A stretch of DNA of 64,000 nucleotides, from NCBI GenBank assembly GCA_947259575.1, contig CAMYMU010000037.1, positions 64,001 through 128,000 of the forward strand, read 5' to 3'. Within the stretch, counting starts at the first letter, position 1, and each line of letters opens with the position of its first letter. The notes beneath the pieces are model-generated. The model saw only the letters and a list, made by a program, of their open reading frames with translations, was not told the origin of the DNA and ran no database searches. Position numbers and translations under genes: made by a program. Source of the DNA: an uncultured Ectothiorhodospiraceae bacterium. GTDB taxonomy: Bacteria > Pseudomonadota > Gammaproteobacteria > UBA6429 > Thiohalophilaceae. Below are positions 1-8,277 of this stretch, one piece after another.

Positions 1-1
1 C

Positions 2-1582
2 GATGCTCTGGTCAGCACGACGCCACCACCACCCGCTCCAACGGATGGTCAGACACTGTACAGTAACAATTGTGCAGCTTGCCATGGGCCATTGGCCACG
101 AGCACAAAATTGAACCGTAGTCCTGCTCAGATCCAGGCGGCGATTGATGCCAATACCGGTGGTATGGGTGGACTCAGTGGCCTGACCCCAACCGAAGTGC
201 AAGCTATTTCTGATGCCTTGGTGAGTGTCACACCACCACCTACACCTACCACTGGTGAAGGCCTATATAACTCTTATTGCCTGGTTTGCCATGGTCCCGA
301 TGGAACGGGCGGGCAATATGAAGCTGTAACTGGGTCGAGCGCGAGTGAGATTAGTGGTGCTATAGCAGACGAGCCATTAATGAATACTATTTCATTAACT
401 TCCAGCCAGCTTCAAGACATAGCTGATTTCCTGAATGGCGTAACACCCCCACCTCCACCAACAACAGGTGAGCAGCTCTATAATACCTACTGCCTGGCCT
501 GCCATGGCCCTGGAGGTACTGGTGGCATCTATGAAGATGTAACAGGTGAAAGCGCCAGGTCAATCGCTGATGCCATTGACGAAGAAGCATTGATGAGCTC
601 GATTTCGCTGAATTCCAGCCAGCTTCAAGATATTGCTGATTACCTATCAGGTGCTGGCGGTGGCGGCGGTACTCCACCACCTGCTCCTACAGATGGTGCA
701 GGCCTTTATAACAACAACTGCTCAGGTTGCCACGGTGCGTTGGCCAGCAGTACAAAGCTCAATCGTAGTGCTAGTCAGATCCAGGCAGCCATCGATGCTA
801 ATACGGGTGGTATGGGTGCGCTAAGCAGCTTAACACCAACTAATGTTCAGGCGATTGCAGATGCTTTGGCTACAGGTGGAGGCACACCACCACCCCCACC
901 AACACCAACAGATGGGGCAACGTTGTACACCAACAATTGCTCAGGTTGCCATGGTGCGTTGGCCACAAGCACCAAATTGAATCGCACAGCTAGTCAGATT
1001 CAGGCGGCGATTGATGCCAACACAGGAGGCATGGGTGGATTAAGTAGTTTGTCAGCGACTGAAGTACAGGCGATTGCCGACGCACTTGCTGGTGGAGGTG
1101 GCACTACACCGATCCCAACCACAGGTGAGCAGCTGTATATAAGCTATTGCCAGAGTTGCCATGGCTTCAATGGTACCGGCGGTAGTGGCGGAGCTGTAGT
1201 GGGCGTGAGCGCTAACCAGATCAATAATGCTATCTCATCAGTTGGTCAGATGTCAGGCATTTCGTTGGCAGGCTCGGATGTGCAAGCTATTGCTGACTTC
1301 CTGTCATCCGGTGGGGGAGCCACACCCGAACCCACCACAGGTAGAGAGCTCTATGATATCAAGTGTGCTTCTTGCCACGGACCAGGAGGAACAGGCGGTA
1401 CTGAAGAGGCTGTCGATGGCGCATCACTGAGTGAAATCCAGAGTGCAATGCAAAGCGTTACCGTTATGCAACCCATTCCATTGACCCAAAGTCAGGCGCA
1501 GGCTATTGCTGACTACTTAAATGGCGGCGGCGGTGATGGTCACGGCCACTACAGCGGTGGCTCTTATGGCGGCGACAATTAA
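2..1582 (+). CDS. Multi-domain c-type cytochrome (5' end outside window)
   Basis: The frame is open from the left edge, so the gene starts upstream; the TTG at 92 is only an internal codon. Seven CxxCH haem-binding motifs are visible (CAACH, CLVCH, CLACH, CSGCH twice, CQSCH, CASCH), each in a cytochrome c domain of about 70 residues joined by Pro-rich linkers. Two domain types occur. Type A carries STKLNRS and AIDANTGGMG; type B carries GPGGTGG and an M-x2-I-x-L segment that may supply the axial Met. The order in the window is A-B-B-A-A-B-B, and the stub before the first domain ends like a type A domain. The C-terminus is a Gly/His/Ser-rich tail. It is probably exported (periplasmic or surface) and precedes a decahaem/porin pair, so it may be the outer electron-exchanging partner. 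That role is inferred; the haem-domain call is firm. Confidence 0.9.
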   Translation, partial: DALVSTTPPPPAPTDGQTLYSNNCAACHGPLATSTKLNRSPAQIQAAIDANTGGMGGLSGLTPTEVQAISDALVSVTPPPTPTTGEGLYNSYCLVCHGPDGTGGQYEAVTGSSASEISGAIADEPLMNTISLTSSQLQDIADFLNGVTPPPPPTTGEQLYNTYCLACHGPGGTGGIYEDVTGESARSIADAIDEEALMSSISLNSSQLQDIADYLSGAGGGGGTPPPAPTDGAGLYNNNCSGCHGALASSTKLNRSASQIQAAIDANTGGMGALSSLTPTNVQAIADALATGGGTPPPPPTPTDGATLYTNNCSGCHGALATSTKLNRTASQIQAAIDANTGGMGGLSSLSATEVQAIADALAGGGGTTPIPTTGEQLYISYCQSCHGFNGTGGSGGAVVGVSANQINNAISSVGQMSGISLAGSDVQAIADFLSSGGGATPEPTTGRELYDIKCASCHGPGGTGGTEEAVDGASLSEIQSAMQSVTVMQPIPLTQSQAQAIADYLNGGGGDGHGHYSGGSYGGDN

Positions 1583-1603
1583 TAGAAAAGGAAGGTGATT
1601 ACT

Positions 1604-1981
1604 ATGCAAAGACTAACAACAATTTCATTGATGATTGCGCTAAGTTTTATGTTCAGTGGTTGCTTTGAAAGTGGCTCAGAGAGCACACCGCCTCCTGCAG
1701 TCGAGCCACCGCCAACTGGTTTCATTGCTGATGGTGCAACTTATTATCAAGCCAATTGTGCAACTTGTCACAAGGCAGGCCAGGATGATACGACCAATGC
1801 ATTCGGCGCGGCTGATCTTGCTCAGAAACAGGACATGATCACAAATGATATGAGCAATTATGATCAGACAACTGGCTTTAATATGATGCTGTCAATTAAT
1901 AATGTCCCGGATCAGCGGGTGGCTGACCTCAAAGCCTATCTTGAATCTGTAGCTCAGGTAGTTGCATTTCGAGGTCAATAA
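1604..1981 (+). CDS. Monohaem c-type cytochrome lipoprotein
   Basis: The protein has about 125 residues. The N-terminus is a lipoprotein signal with lipobox FSGC, and one haem motif, CATCH, lies near residue 50. I chose the ATG at 1604 over the in-frame GTG at 1595 because AAGGAAGG (1588-1595) is a strong ribosome binding site 8 nt upstream of it. It starts 21 nt after the multi-domain cytochrome and precedes the decahaem gene, so it is probably co-transcribed. As a membrane-anchored single-haem protein it could pass electrons within the same chain. The family beyond 'cytochrome c' is not recognised. Confidence 0.85.
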   Translation: MQRLTTISLMIALSFMFSGCFESGSESTPPPAVEPPPTGFIADGATYYQANCATCHKAGQDDTTNAFGAADLAQKQDMITNDMSNYDQTTGFNMMLSINNVPDQRVADLKAYLESVAQVVAFRGQ

Positions 1982-2049
1982 AAGCGCTTTAAAAACAATA
2001 ACTGGCCCGGTGTGAAGCCGGGCCCACAATAATAAAAAAGATCTTAAAC

Positions 2050-3030
2050 ATGAATACTGACTCGCGCACACGATGTTCGTTCTTGCCTGGCATAATCGCT
2101 TTGTTGGTGTTGATATCGTTTTCGATATCACAGAGCACACTAGCCGCTGAGCCTGCAAAACAAAAAAAACAATCGCACTCCCAATCTTATTCTAAAAAAG
2201 GCGCTGACACCTGCTTGAAGTGTCATGACGAAGACAATGAGTATCCAGTGCTACCTATCTTCAAGACCAAACATGGTGAGCTTAATGATCCAAATACTCC
2301 CATGGCAAAACTTCAGTGTGAGACTTGTCATGGTCCGGTAGGCGATCACAAAAAGAAGGCAAAAAAAGGTCAAAAGAAAGCACCGATTAGAGCGTTTGGT
2401 AAAAATGCCTGGACCCCAATAGCAGAGCAAAATGGTGTTTGTTTAAATTGCCATTTGGATCATAACCGTATGAACTGGTCAGGTGGTCCGCATGAAAATG
2501 AAGATATGGCATGTGCCGACTGTCATGTCGTCCATGCCCGAAAAGATCCTATGCTAGAAGCGCGATCGCAGACGCAAAAGTGTATGTCCTGCCATCTCAA
2601 ACAACGTGCTGAGTTTAATCGTACATCTTCACACCCCATTCGTTTTGGCAATATGCGTTGTACCCAGTGTCATAACCCACACGGCTCATTTTCAGACAAC
2701 CAGCTGAAGGCGACGCATAAAAATGAATTGTGTTACACCTGCCACACAGAGAAACGTGGCCCTTTACTATGGGCCCACGCACCCGTTGCTGAAGATTGCA
2801 CCCTGTGTCATTCACCACACGGCTCTTTACACCAGGCATTATTGAAAAAGCGCCCGCCCTTATTGTGTCAACAATGCCATGCAGCAGCAGGTCATCCTAG
2901 TGTCGCCTATTCTGGTTCCGGATTACCTTCAGGAACTCCGAATCAATTTTTACTTGGCAAAAGCTGTTTGAATTGCCATTCGCAAGTGCATGGTAGCAAC
3001 CACCCATCAGGTGTGAAGTTGTTACGTTAA
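2050..3030 (+). CDS. DmsE/MtrA-type decahaem c-type cytochrome
   Basis: The N-terminus has a signal peptide (hydrophobic stretch near residues 14-30, then LAAEP). Ten CxxCH motifs follow (CLKCH, CETCH, CLNCH, CADCH, CMSCH, CTQCH, CYTCH, CTLCH, CQQCH, CLNCH), and the length of 326 residues suits the MtrA/PioA/DmsE family. These proteins form a haem wire that threads an MtrB-type barrel through the outer membrane. The next gene encodes such a barrel, which strongly supports the call. Known relatives work in metal reduction, Fe(II) oxidation or DMSO respiration; the sequence does not tell which direction electrons flow here. Confidence 0.93.
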   Translation: MNTDSRTRCSFLPGIIALLVLISFSISQSTLAAEPAKQKKQSHSQSYSKKGADTCLKCHDEDNEYPVLPIFKTKHGELNDPNTPMAKLQCETCHGPVGDHKKKAKKGQKKAPIRAFGKNAWTPIAEQNGVCLNCHLDHNRMNWSGGPHENEDMACADCHVVHARKDPMLEARSQTQKCMSCHLKQRAEFNRTSSHPIRFGNMRCTQCHNPHGSFSDNQLKATHKNELCYTCHTEKRGPLLWAHAPVAEDCTLCHSPHGSLHQALLKKRPPLLCQQCHAAAGHPSVAYSGSGLPSGTPNQFLLGKSCLNCHSQVHGSNHPSGVKLLR

Positions 3031-3104
3031 ATGGAATTGGCTATGTATAGACAAAGACAACAATACATAGGTATCTTTATCCCGAACGAGCAGGGAGTAA
3101 GATC

Positions 3105-5216
3105 ATGACAGTAACTCGCTATAAAAAAATTGCCTTGTTATCGCTTCTAAGTCTTGTTGCATCCCCTTTGTATGCTGAAACGAATAGTTCAGAGAAACTT
3201 GATGTTGATGATATAAAAAAGAAATGGAAGTGTAAGTATTGTCCGGATCTTGAAGAGGAACCATGGGAGGTAAACCTGGAGTTAGGCCTGGGATATGTTT
3301 CTAATGATTCATACAAGTTTGGTGAGTATAACGGCTTACCGGAAAAGGGCGCTTATCTGAGTGGTAATATCGAAGCACTCTATCGCGACCATGAGGCTAA
3401 TTATTATAACATCCAGGCTGAAAACCTTGGCATGGACTCAAGCTATTTCAAACTGGACGGCGGCAAGCAGGGTAAATACAAACTGAAACTGATCATTGAT
3501 CAGATTACCAAGTATAGTCTGGACACTAGTCGCAGCCCATACAGCGGTGGCTCAACCCAAACCTTGCCAGGAGGCTGGGTTAACGCGCCTACAACGGCTG
3601 GTTTTACTACGCTAGCAAGTGATCTACGTGATGTGAATTTCTCGACCAAGCGTCGCCACATTGCCCTGGGAGGCGAATATAACGCTTCCACTCACTGGAC
3701 TTATGGTATGGAGTTCCGACGCCAGACAAAAGAAGGCAGTCTACCCACAGGATTTTCTTTTGGTTTTACCGGCGCGGCGATCTTGCCCAAACCGATTGAT
3801 TATACAACAGACGAGTTTGAGCTTAGTGCCAAGTATCGATATTCAGATTTTAACGGCAAACTTGCCTTTATTCACTCCAGCTTTGAAAATGAGATCGACG
3901 CATTTCGTTGGGACAATGCCTATGACTCACCGGCTGGTGCAACGCAAGGACAGGCGGGTACTGCGCCCGATAATACCAGGCAACAAATTCTTTTAACCGG
4001 AAATTATCTTGGTGTTGAGGATGTACAGTTTAACGGGCTGTTTTCCTTCGCCCAAATGGCACAGGACGAGGCCTTCTTACCCTATACTGTTAATGGGACT
4101 CTCACCCCACCCGCCTTACCTCGAAGTTCACTCGATGGAAAGGTTCAGGTATTTAATACTAATCTAAGTGCTCACTGGCGATATAGTCCCGAGCAGCAAT
4201 GGCACTTTATTTTTGAACACCATGAGCAAGATAACTCGACAGCGCGAAGCACCTATACCTATGTAACTGCTGACAATACGGTAACCGGTACACCACGTGC
4301 GAATGCGCCATATGGTTTTCGTCAGCAAAAATATAAGATCAATACTGATTACAAATTTGATAAGCAGATTAAATTAAGTGGTGGTGGACAATTTTCCACG
4401 ATTGATCGTGATTACCAGTCTGTCGAACGCACAGAAGAGGCTATTCTTTGGGGCAAGCTCAGGCATCGTATTGATAATGAACTACAATACAGCGTTCGGG
4501 CTGAATATAGCGACCGCAGTATCGATAATTACACTGTCGTTACCGAGTTGACACCAGCCGACAATCCCTTAATGCGCAAATACAACATGGCTGATCGTAA
4601 CGGTAATAAAATAGAATTTAATCTGAGTTACATGGCAAATGAAAATCTGTTTTTGAATTTTTCGAGCGATTTTGGGCAATATGATTACGATGCTTCTACC
4701 ATTGGTCTAACTGAGAGTGACGAATTTTCAATTGGGGTAGATGTCCAGTACACAGTTGACGAAGATTTATCGTTCAGCGGCTTCATTCAGAATACCGATA
4801 TCAATTCAAAACAAGCGGGTAGTCAAACATTCTCGACAGCTGACTGGTTTGCGACAAATGATGATACCGTTTTAACCCTGGGACTGGGTGCCAACTACAC
4901 GGTTATCGAAGATGAACTAAAAATCGGCGTAGATTATGTTCACGCTGAGTCTACTTCAGCCATTGATATAAGTGGTGGTACTCCATTCCCTGATCTAACG
5001 ACAACACGGGACACCTTCATCCTGTATGGTGATTATATTGTTGATGAGAAGCTGACAGTGAAGGCGAGTTATCAATATGAAGAATATGATGAAGACAACT
5101 GGTCTATTGATGGTGTTGCTCCCGATACTTTAACTAACGTACTAACGCTTGGCGAGACCGCACCCGATTACAGTATTGGCGCGCTCTGGCTCAGTCTCCA
5201 TTACAAGTTTCAATAA
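3105..5216 (+). CDS. MtrB/PioB-family decahaem-associated outer-membrane beta-barrel
   Basis: The 703-residue protein has a signal peptide (residues 1-24, ending YAE). A CKYC motif at residues 43-46 is the N-terminal CxxC typical of MtrB proteins. Alternating amphipathic strands rich in Tyr/Asn/Asp follow, ending LHYKFQ with an aromatic near the C-terminus as expected for BAM-assembled barrels. The family sheathes the decahaem cytochrome across the outer membrane. It starts 74 nt after that gene. A long bidirectional terminator follows. The start ATG has GGGAG at 3093-3097, 7 nt upstream. Confidence 0.92.
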   Translation: MTVTRYKKIALLSLLSLVASPLYAETNSSEKLDVDDIKKKWKCKYCPDLEEEPWEVNLELGLGYVSNDSYKFGEYNGLPEKGAYLSGNIEALYRDHEANYYNIQAENLGMDSSYFKLDGGKQGKYKLKLIIDQITKYSLDTSRSPYSGGSTQTLPGGWVNAPTTAGFTTLASDLRDVNFSTKRRHIALGGEYNASTHWTYGMEFRRQTKEGSLPTGFSFGFTGAAILPKPIDYTTDEFELSAKYRYSDFNGKLAFIHSSFENEIDAFRWDNAYDSPAGATQGQAGTAPDNTRQQILLTGNYLGVEDVQFNGLFSFAQMAQDEAFLPYTVNGTLTPPALPRSSLDGKVQVFNTNLSAHWRYSPEQQWHFIFEHHEQDNSTARSTYTYVTADNTVTGTPRANAPYGFRQQKYKINTDYKFDKQIKLSGGGQFSTIDRDYQSVERTEEAILWGKLRHRIDNELQYSVRAEYSDRSIDNYTVVTELTPADNPLMRKYNMADRNGNKIEFNLSYMANENLFLNFSSDFGQYDYDASTIGLTESDEFSIGVDVQYTVDEDLSFSGFIQNTDINSKQAGSQTFSTADWFATNDDTVLTLGLGANYTVIEDELKIGVDYVHAESTSAIDISGGTPFPDLTTTRDTFILYGDYIVDEKLTVKASYQYEEYDEDNWSIDGVAPDTLTNVLTLGETAPDYSIGALWLSLHYKFQ

Positions 5217-5240
5217 AGTCGACTAATAAAAAGCGTGTAA

Positions 5241-5287
5241 CCATTAAAAAACCACGAGTAGTTTTGCTACCCGTGGTTTTTTAATGG
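5241..5287. terminator. Bidirectional intrinsic terminator
   Basis: Perfect 16-bp inverted repeat (5241-5256 with 5272-5287), plus an inner GTAG/CTAC stem around a TTTTG loop. The arms carry A/T runs, so a U-tract follows the GC part on either strand. It lies between two convergent cytochrome operons. Confidence 0.9.
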
Positions 5288-5296
5288 ACTATTTGT

Positions 5297-5920
5297 TTAT
5301 TGTTGGCTGGCGTAGTAGTGGATTAACTGCACAATACCTTCATCACCTGCTTTTTTCTGCATCTTCTTAAACTTCTTGGCCATTTTTTTACCCATCTCAC
5401 GTTTGCCACTTGCATAATTATCCATGCTGTATTGCAGATAAGAAATGGGTTGTCCTGCCAGAATACCTGCATCGTCTTCTGCTGAGGTGCCGCCTTCGGA
5501 ATGACACTTATCACAGTATTTTCGATGTAATTTCTTACCAACCTTAGCCAAACCGGGATCAAACTTTTGCTTAAGTGGCTTGAATTGTTGCTTGGCGAAA
5601 TAAGCAGCAAGTGCCTGGATTTCCTCATCCGATAACTTGTTAACTACCTCTTTCATGTCGGTTTTTTTGTCTTTGAGTTTTAAAGCCGGTCGTGCATCGG
5701 TTTTATATGCCCCCATAGACTCGACAAAATAATCAACGGACATACCTGCAATGCTTGGCGTTTCTCCATCAGTGGAATTACCGTCATTTTCATGGCAATC
5801 GGCACACTCATCTTTGACTAGTTTGTTAACATCAACGGCAGCTACACTGCCGACGATGCCCAAAGCAAAAAATAAAGTTAGTGGCAGAGATGCGAGCTTG
5901 TATTTATCAATTTTTTTCAT
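5297..5920 (-). CDS. Dihaem cytochrome c4-like protein
   Basis: The 207-residue protein has a signal peptide (to about residue 28, VAAVD) and two class I cytochrome domains with haem motifs CADCH and CDKCH. Met residues in each half could be distal ligands (M at MGAYK and MDNYASG regions). The size and two-domain layout match cytochrome c4/c553 proteins, which shuttle electrons in the periplasm. It lies 50 nt downstream of the NapC-type gene on the same strand, so electrons may pass quinol to NapC-type protein to this cytochrome. It is unusually Lys-rich in the second half. Confidence 0.88.
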   Translation of the reverse strand: MKKIDKYKLASLPLTLFFALGIVGSVAAVDVNKLVKDECADCHENDGNSTDGETPSIAGMSVDYFVESMGAYKTDARPALKLKDKKTDMKEVVNKLSDEEIQALAAYFAKQQFKPLKQKFDPGLAKVGKKLHRKYCDKCHSEGGTSAEDDAGILAGQPISYLQYSMDNYASGKREMGKKMAKKFKKMQKKAGDEGIVQLIHYYASQQ

Positions 5921-5970
5921 GCTAACCTCCTTTTAGAACTGGTCTTTCAAATGTTAAAGATACTTAGAAA

Positions 5971-6558
5971 CTAGGAGTTTGCCTCTTTTTCATCTTCCTC
6001 TTCTTCGTCTGGCAACTCATGGGCAATACCCTGATGACAATCGATACAGGTTTTTCCTTCCTCAATGGAGCGCTTATGCTTTTTACGCGCTGTTTTGTCC
6101 TGTTCTTCCAGGGCCATATAGTCAAAACGGTGACAATTTCGGCATTCGCGTGAGTCTGTTTCTTTCATCACTTTCCAGACCCGTTTTGCCATGGTCAGAC
6201 GGTGTTGTTCAAATTTCTCAGGCGTGTCTACCGTGCCCATCATTTTGTGATACAGCTCATTGGTCGCCTGAATCTTACGTGCCATTTTATGCACCCAGGT
6301 CCTGGGGACATGACAGTCGCTGCAGATGGCCCGTACTCCGGTCCGGTTTGAATAGTGGATGGTCTCTTTGTATTCCGCATAGACATTGTCTTTCATTTCA
6401 TGACAGGAAATACAAAACTCCTCAGTATTGGTCGCCTCAACTACAGTGTGAAAACCACCCCAGAAAATAATACCGGCTATAAAACCAACAATGAGCAACA
6501 TACCAACAGAATATTTTGCGGTAGGCGAACGAAGAACTTTCCAAGTTTTTCTTATCAT
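5971..6558 (-). CDS. NapC/NirT-family tetrahaem quinol dehydrogenase
   Basis: A single N-terminal membrane anchor (about residues 17-37) precedes four haem motifs (CISCH, CSDCH, CRNCH, CIDCH) in a 195-residue protein. This is the NapC/NirT/CymA architecture: these proteins take electrons from membrane quinols and hand them to periplasmic partners. The C-terminus is a short acidic tail. It is first in a two-gene unit with the c4-like cytochrome and is preceded by an FNR/ANR-like site. A CymA-like role feeding or draining the outer-membrane conduit nearby is plausible but inferred. Confidence 0.92.
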   Translation of the reverse strand: MIRKTWKVLRSPTAKYSVGMLLIVGFIAGIIFWGGFHTVVEATNTEEFCISCHEMKDNVYAEYKETIHYSNRTGVRAICSDCHVPRTWVHKMARKIQATNELYHKMMGTVDTPEKFEQHRLTMAKRVWKVMKETDSRECRNCHRFDYMALEEQDKTARKKHKRSIEEGKTCIDCHQGIAHELPDEEEEDEKEANS

Positions 6559-6636
6559 TATTTAGCCCTCCCATAACGTTATAGATCGGTGCTCTATATA
6601 TATAACGGTGGTAATGGATAGGTCGTTCCAATTATT

Positions 6637-6649
6637 TTGCTTAATTGTA
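6637..6649 (-). promoter_or_regulatory. Predicted -10 and start point of the napC-like operon
   Basis: On the minus strand 6649-6644 reads TACAAT, one mismatch from TATAAT, giving a start near 6637, about 79 nt before the napC-like ATG. There is no good -35; the FNR-like box takes its place. Confidence 0.5.
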
Positions 6650-6670
6650 TCTTATTTATTATTTGCCGCT

Positions 6671-6684
6671 ATGATCTGGATCAA
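6671..6684. promoter_or_regulatory. FNR/ANR-like binding site
   Basis: ATGAT-CTGG-ATCAA matches the FNR/ANR consensus TTGAT-N4-ATCAA at 9 of 10 positions. Its centre (6677.5) lies about 40.5 bp upstream of the predicted start at 6637, the spacing of class II FNR-activated promoters (-41.5). This suggests induction of the cytochrome pair under low oxygen. Confidence 0.6.
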
Positions 6685-6934
6685 GCCATATAGTATTGAA
6701 TATTAATCGAAAAATATTACATTTTACTGCGGGCAGCAGGCATTAATAATGCAACGAAAAACAACCTTATTTAAGGTAACGTAACAATAGCGTCAAATAT
6801 TGCTTTTCCACCGATCGAATATTTGGTTATGCCAAGCATGTTTTTAAATGCCAATAAAATATAGAAGCATTAGCTTGATGGGCGTGACGTCTCGAGTGGC
6901 TTGATTGAAGCGTTTGCTAGGCTGATAAACTTGT

Positions 6935-7294
6935 TTAATTATTCAGCCACTCTATTGCTTCGCTTTTCGTACGAAAAGATCTTGTCTTTGAATGGCTATC
7001 CTGGGTCCTATAAACGTCAAAAATTGCCATTTCAATATCAACATTTATATTTGGAGAAACTATTGCCATTTTATTAGGCTTAATAAATTTAGCTTTGCCG
7101 TATTCTGCAATATCATGAAGTTCATTTATTGTGAAATGAAAATCTATATTAGATAAATCCCACAGTCTTTTTTCATACGGATAGTTCTCAACAATGTCAT
7201 CTATAATAGTTTTGACTTCGTCGAATATTGGAGGATTTGTAAATAGAATTATTGTAATTCCATTTGAATATTCAATTTTATATTCTTTTGACAT
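6935..7294 (-). CDS. Small protein, possibly SpoIIAA/STAS-like
   Basis: About 119 residues from the ATG at 7294; a GTG at 7339 would add 15 residues with no obvious domain. The pattern (KRLWDLSNIDF, later a KMAIVSPN strand and a C-terminal FRTKSEAIEWL helix) resembles bacterial SpoIIAA-like/STAS-fold proteins. These are usually cytosolic regulators or of unknown role. It has no signal peptide or membrane segment and is more AT-rich than its neighbours. The family call is tentative; that it is a gene is likely from its length and coding pattern. Confidence 0.55.
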   Translation of the reverse strand: MSKEYKIEYSNGITIILFTNPPIFDEVKTIIDDIVENYPYEKRLWDLSNIDFHFTINELHDIAEYGKAKFIKPNKMAIVSPNINVDIEMAIFDVYRTQDSHSKTRSFRTKSEAIEWLNN

Positions 7295-7397
7295 ACAAAG
7301 CTCTATTTTCAATTGCGTAATGTTTGAGTTAAGTAGCACCCAAACAGCACAGCGGTAGGGTGATAACGGACTTGAAGGACTTATTATTCGTTTGTCA

Positions 7398-7616
7398 TTA
7401 TTTCAATAAAAAATAATAAATTAAGAATAAGGGACCCACCAGACCAACAAGAATAGAAGAAACAGCTTCAATAACATTAAAAATTTTTCCCAGCCAATAA
7501 TCACTCTTAAATTCTCCAAGCCATGTCTTCCGAAAAGATTCACTAAAAACAAACATCCAGAACCAGGTAAAATATCCGATTATTTCAAGCTCATCATCAA
7601 ATCCATTTTTAGCCAT
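7398..7616 (-). CDS. Small membrane protein of unknown function
   Basis: About 72 residues from the ATG at 7616, which has GAAGAAG upstream; an in-frame GTG at 7640 would add MLKKKNTK. Two hydrophobic segments are visible: an aromatic-rich one (YFTWFWMFVF) and a C-terminal one (SSILVGLVGPLFLIYYFLL). I do not recognise the family. It lies 103 nt from the SpoIIAA-like gene in the same orientation, and both are AT-rich, so they could be a small acquired pair. Confidence 0.5.
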   Translation of the reverse strand: MAKNGFDDELEIIGYFTWFWMFVFSESFRKTWLGEFKSDYWLGKIFNVIEAVSSILVGLVGPLFLIYYFLLK

Positions 7617-7836
7617 TTTAGTATTTTTCTTCTTCAACACATAACTATATTTATCCTGACCAAAGTTCGGATTAAAATCTAGTATTTAGTCCTGTGTATT
7701 CAAGTTATTATAATATTTCAATATGTTAGGTGCTGTCACGCACTGCTCACAAATATATTACATGGCAGTATGTTCAGCCTCCATTCAGCCACACCACGGC
7801 AATCTAGCAACATATTTATTAGTAGTGGAGGTTGTA

Positions 7837-8133
7837 ATGAGCAATATAAAACAAGTGGGTTTGGCTGTGGGTTTACTGGTCATTGGACAAAGTGGTTTTG
7901 CTGCTAATGCGCAGCAGTTGGCAGGTCGTTGCGCGAGTTGTCATGGCGCAAATGGTGTTAGCTCCAATCCCGCAAATCCAAATCTTGCCGGTCAAAAGGC
8001 ACCTTATTTGTTGAAACAGATGCGCGAATTTCAGAGTGGTAAGCGTGTTGATTCAGTAATGGGCGCCATGATGAAAGGTTTGTCCGAAGCGGATATGGAT
8101 ACACTGGCGATTTATTACAGCAAAATGAAGTAA
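7837..8133 (+). CDS. Monohaem class I cytochrome c (c553/c4-half type)
   Basis: About 98 residues. The ATG at 7837 follows GGAGG (7827-7831); the in-frame starts further upstream have no signal sequence behind them. A signal peptide (ends FAANA) precedes the haem motif CASCHG, NLAGQKAPYL and a C-terminal helix ending AIYYSKMK. MGAMM/MKGL may provide the axial Met. It resembles one half of a cytochrome c4 and is probably a soluble periplasmic carrier. It stands alone, with its own strong terminator. Confidence 0.88.
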   Translation: MSNIKQVGLAVGLLVIGQSGFAANAQQLAGRCASCHGANGVSSNPANPNLAGQKAPYLLKQMREFQSGKRVDSVMGAMMKGLSEADMDTLAIYYSKMK

Positions 8134-8159
8134 CTTCGCTCGGCTTTGGTGCTTTAATA

Positions 8160-8219
8160 AACGGCTACTCCTCAGAATGAGGGTTCTGATGTTGTTCTGC
8201 TGAGGAGTAGCCGTTTTTG
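8160..8219 (+). terminator. Intrinsic terminator after cytochrome c
   Basis: Perfect 16-bp inverted repeat (8160-8175 with 8200-8215) with a 24-nt loop, followed by a T run on the + strand. Confidence 0.88.
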
Positions 8220-8277
8220 TTTTTGCTAGACTATTATCTGTTATCGGTTCATATAACACGGTAGATTACAGGTTAGT

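Larger units (their letters stand above)
6559..6934. other. Intergenic region upstream of the napC-like operon
   Basis: A stretch of 376 nt without a convincing gene. It holds the leader, the TACAAT box and the FNR-like site. The part beyond 6690 is AT-rich and shows no strong hairpin or motif that I can support. Confidence 0.6.

Noticed and set aside
92..1582. Start of the cytochrome gene at TTG 92
   Set aside because: The frame is open to the window edge and a haem motif lies before 92.
5979..6470. 163-codon + strand ORF
   Set aside because: It is antisense to the tetrahaem cytochrome gene, whose haem motifs prove the other strand.
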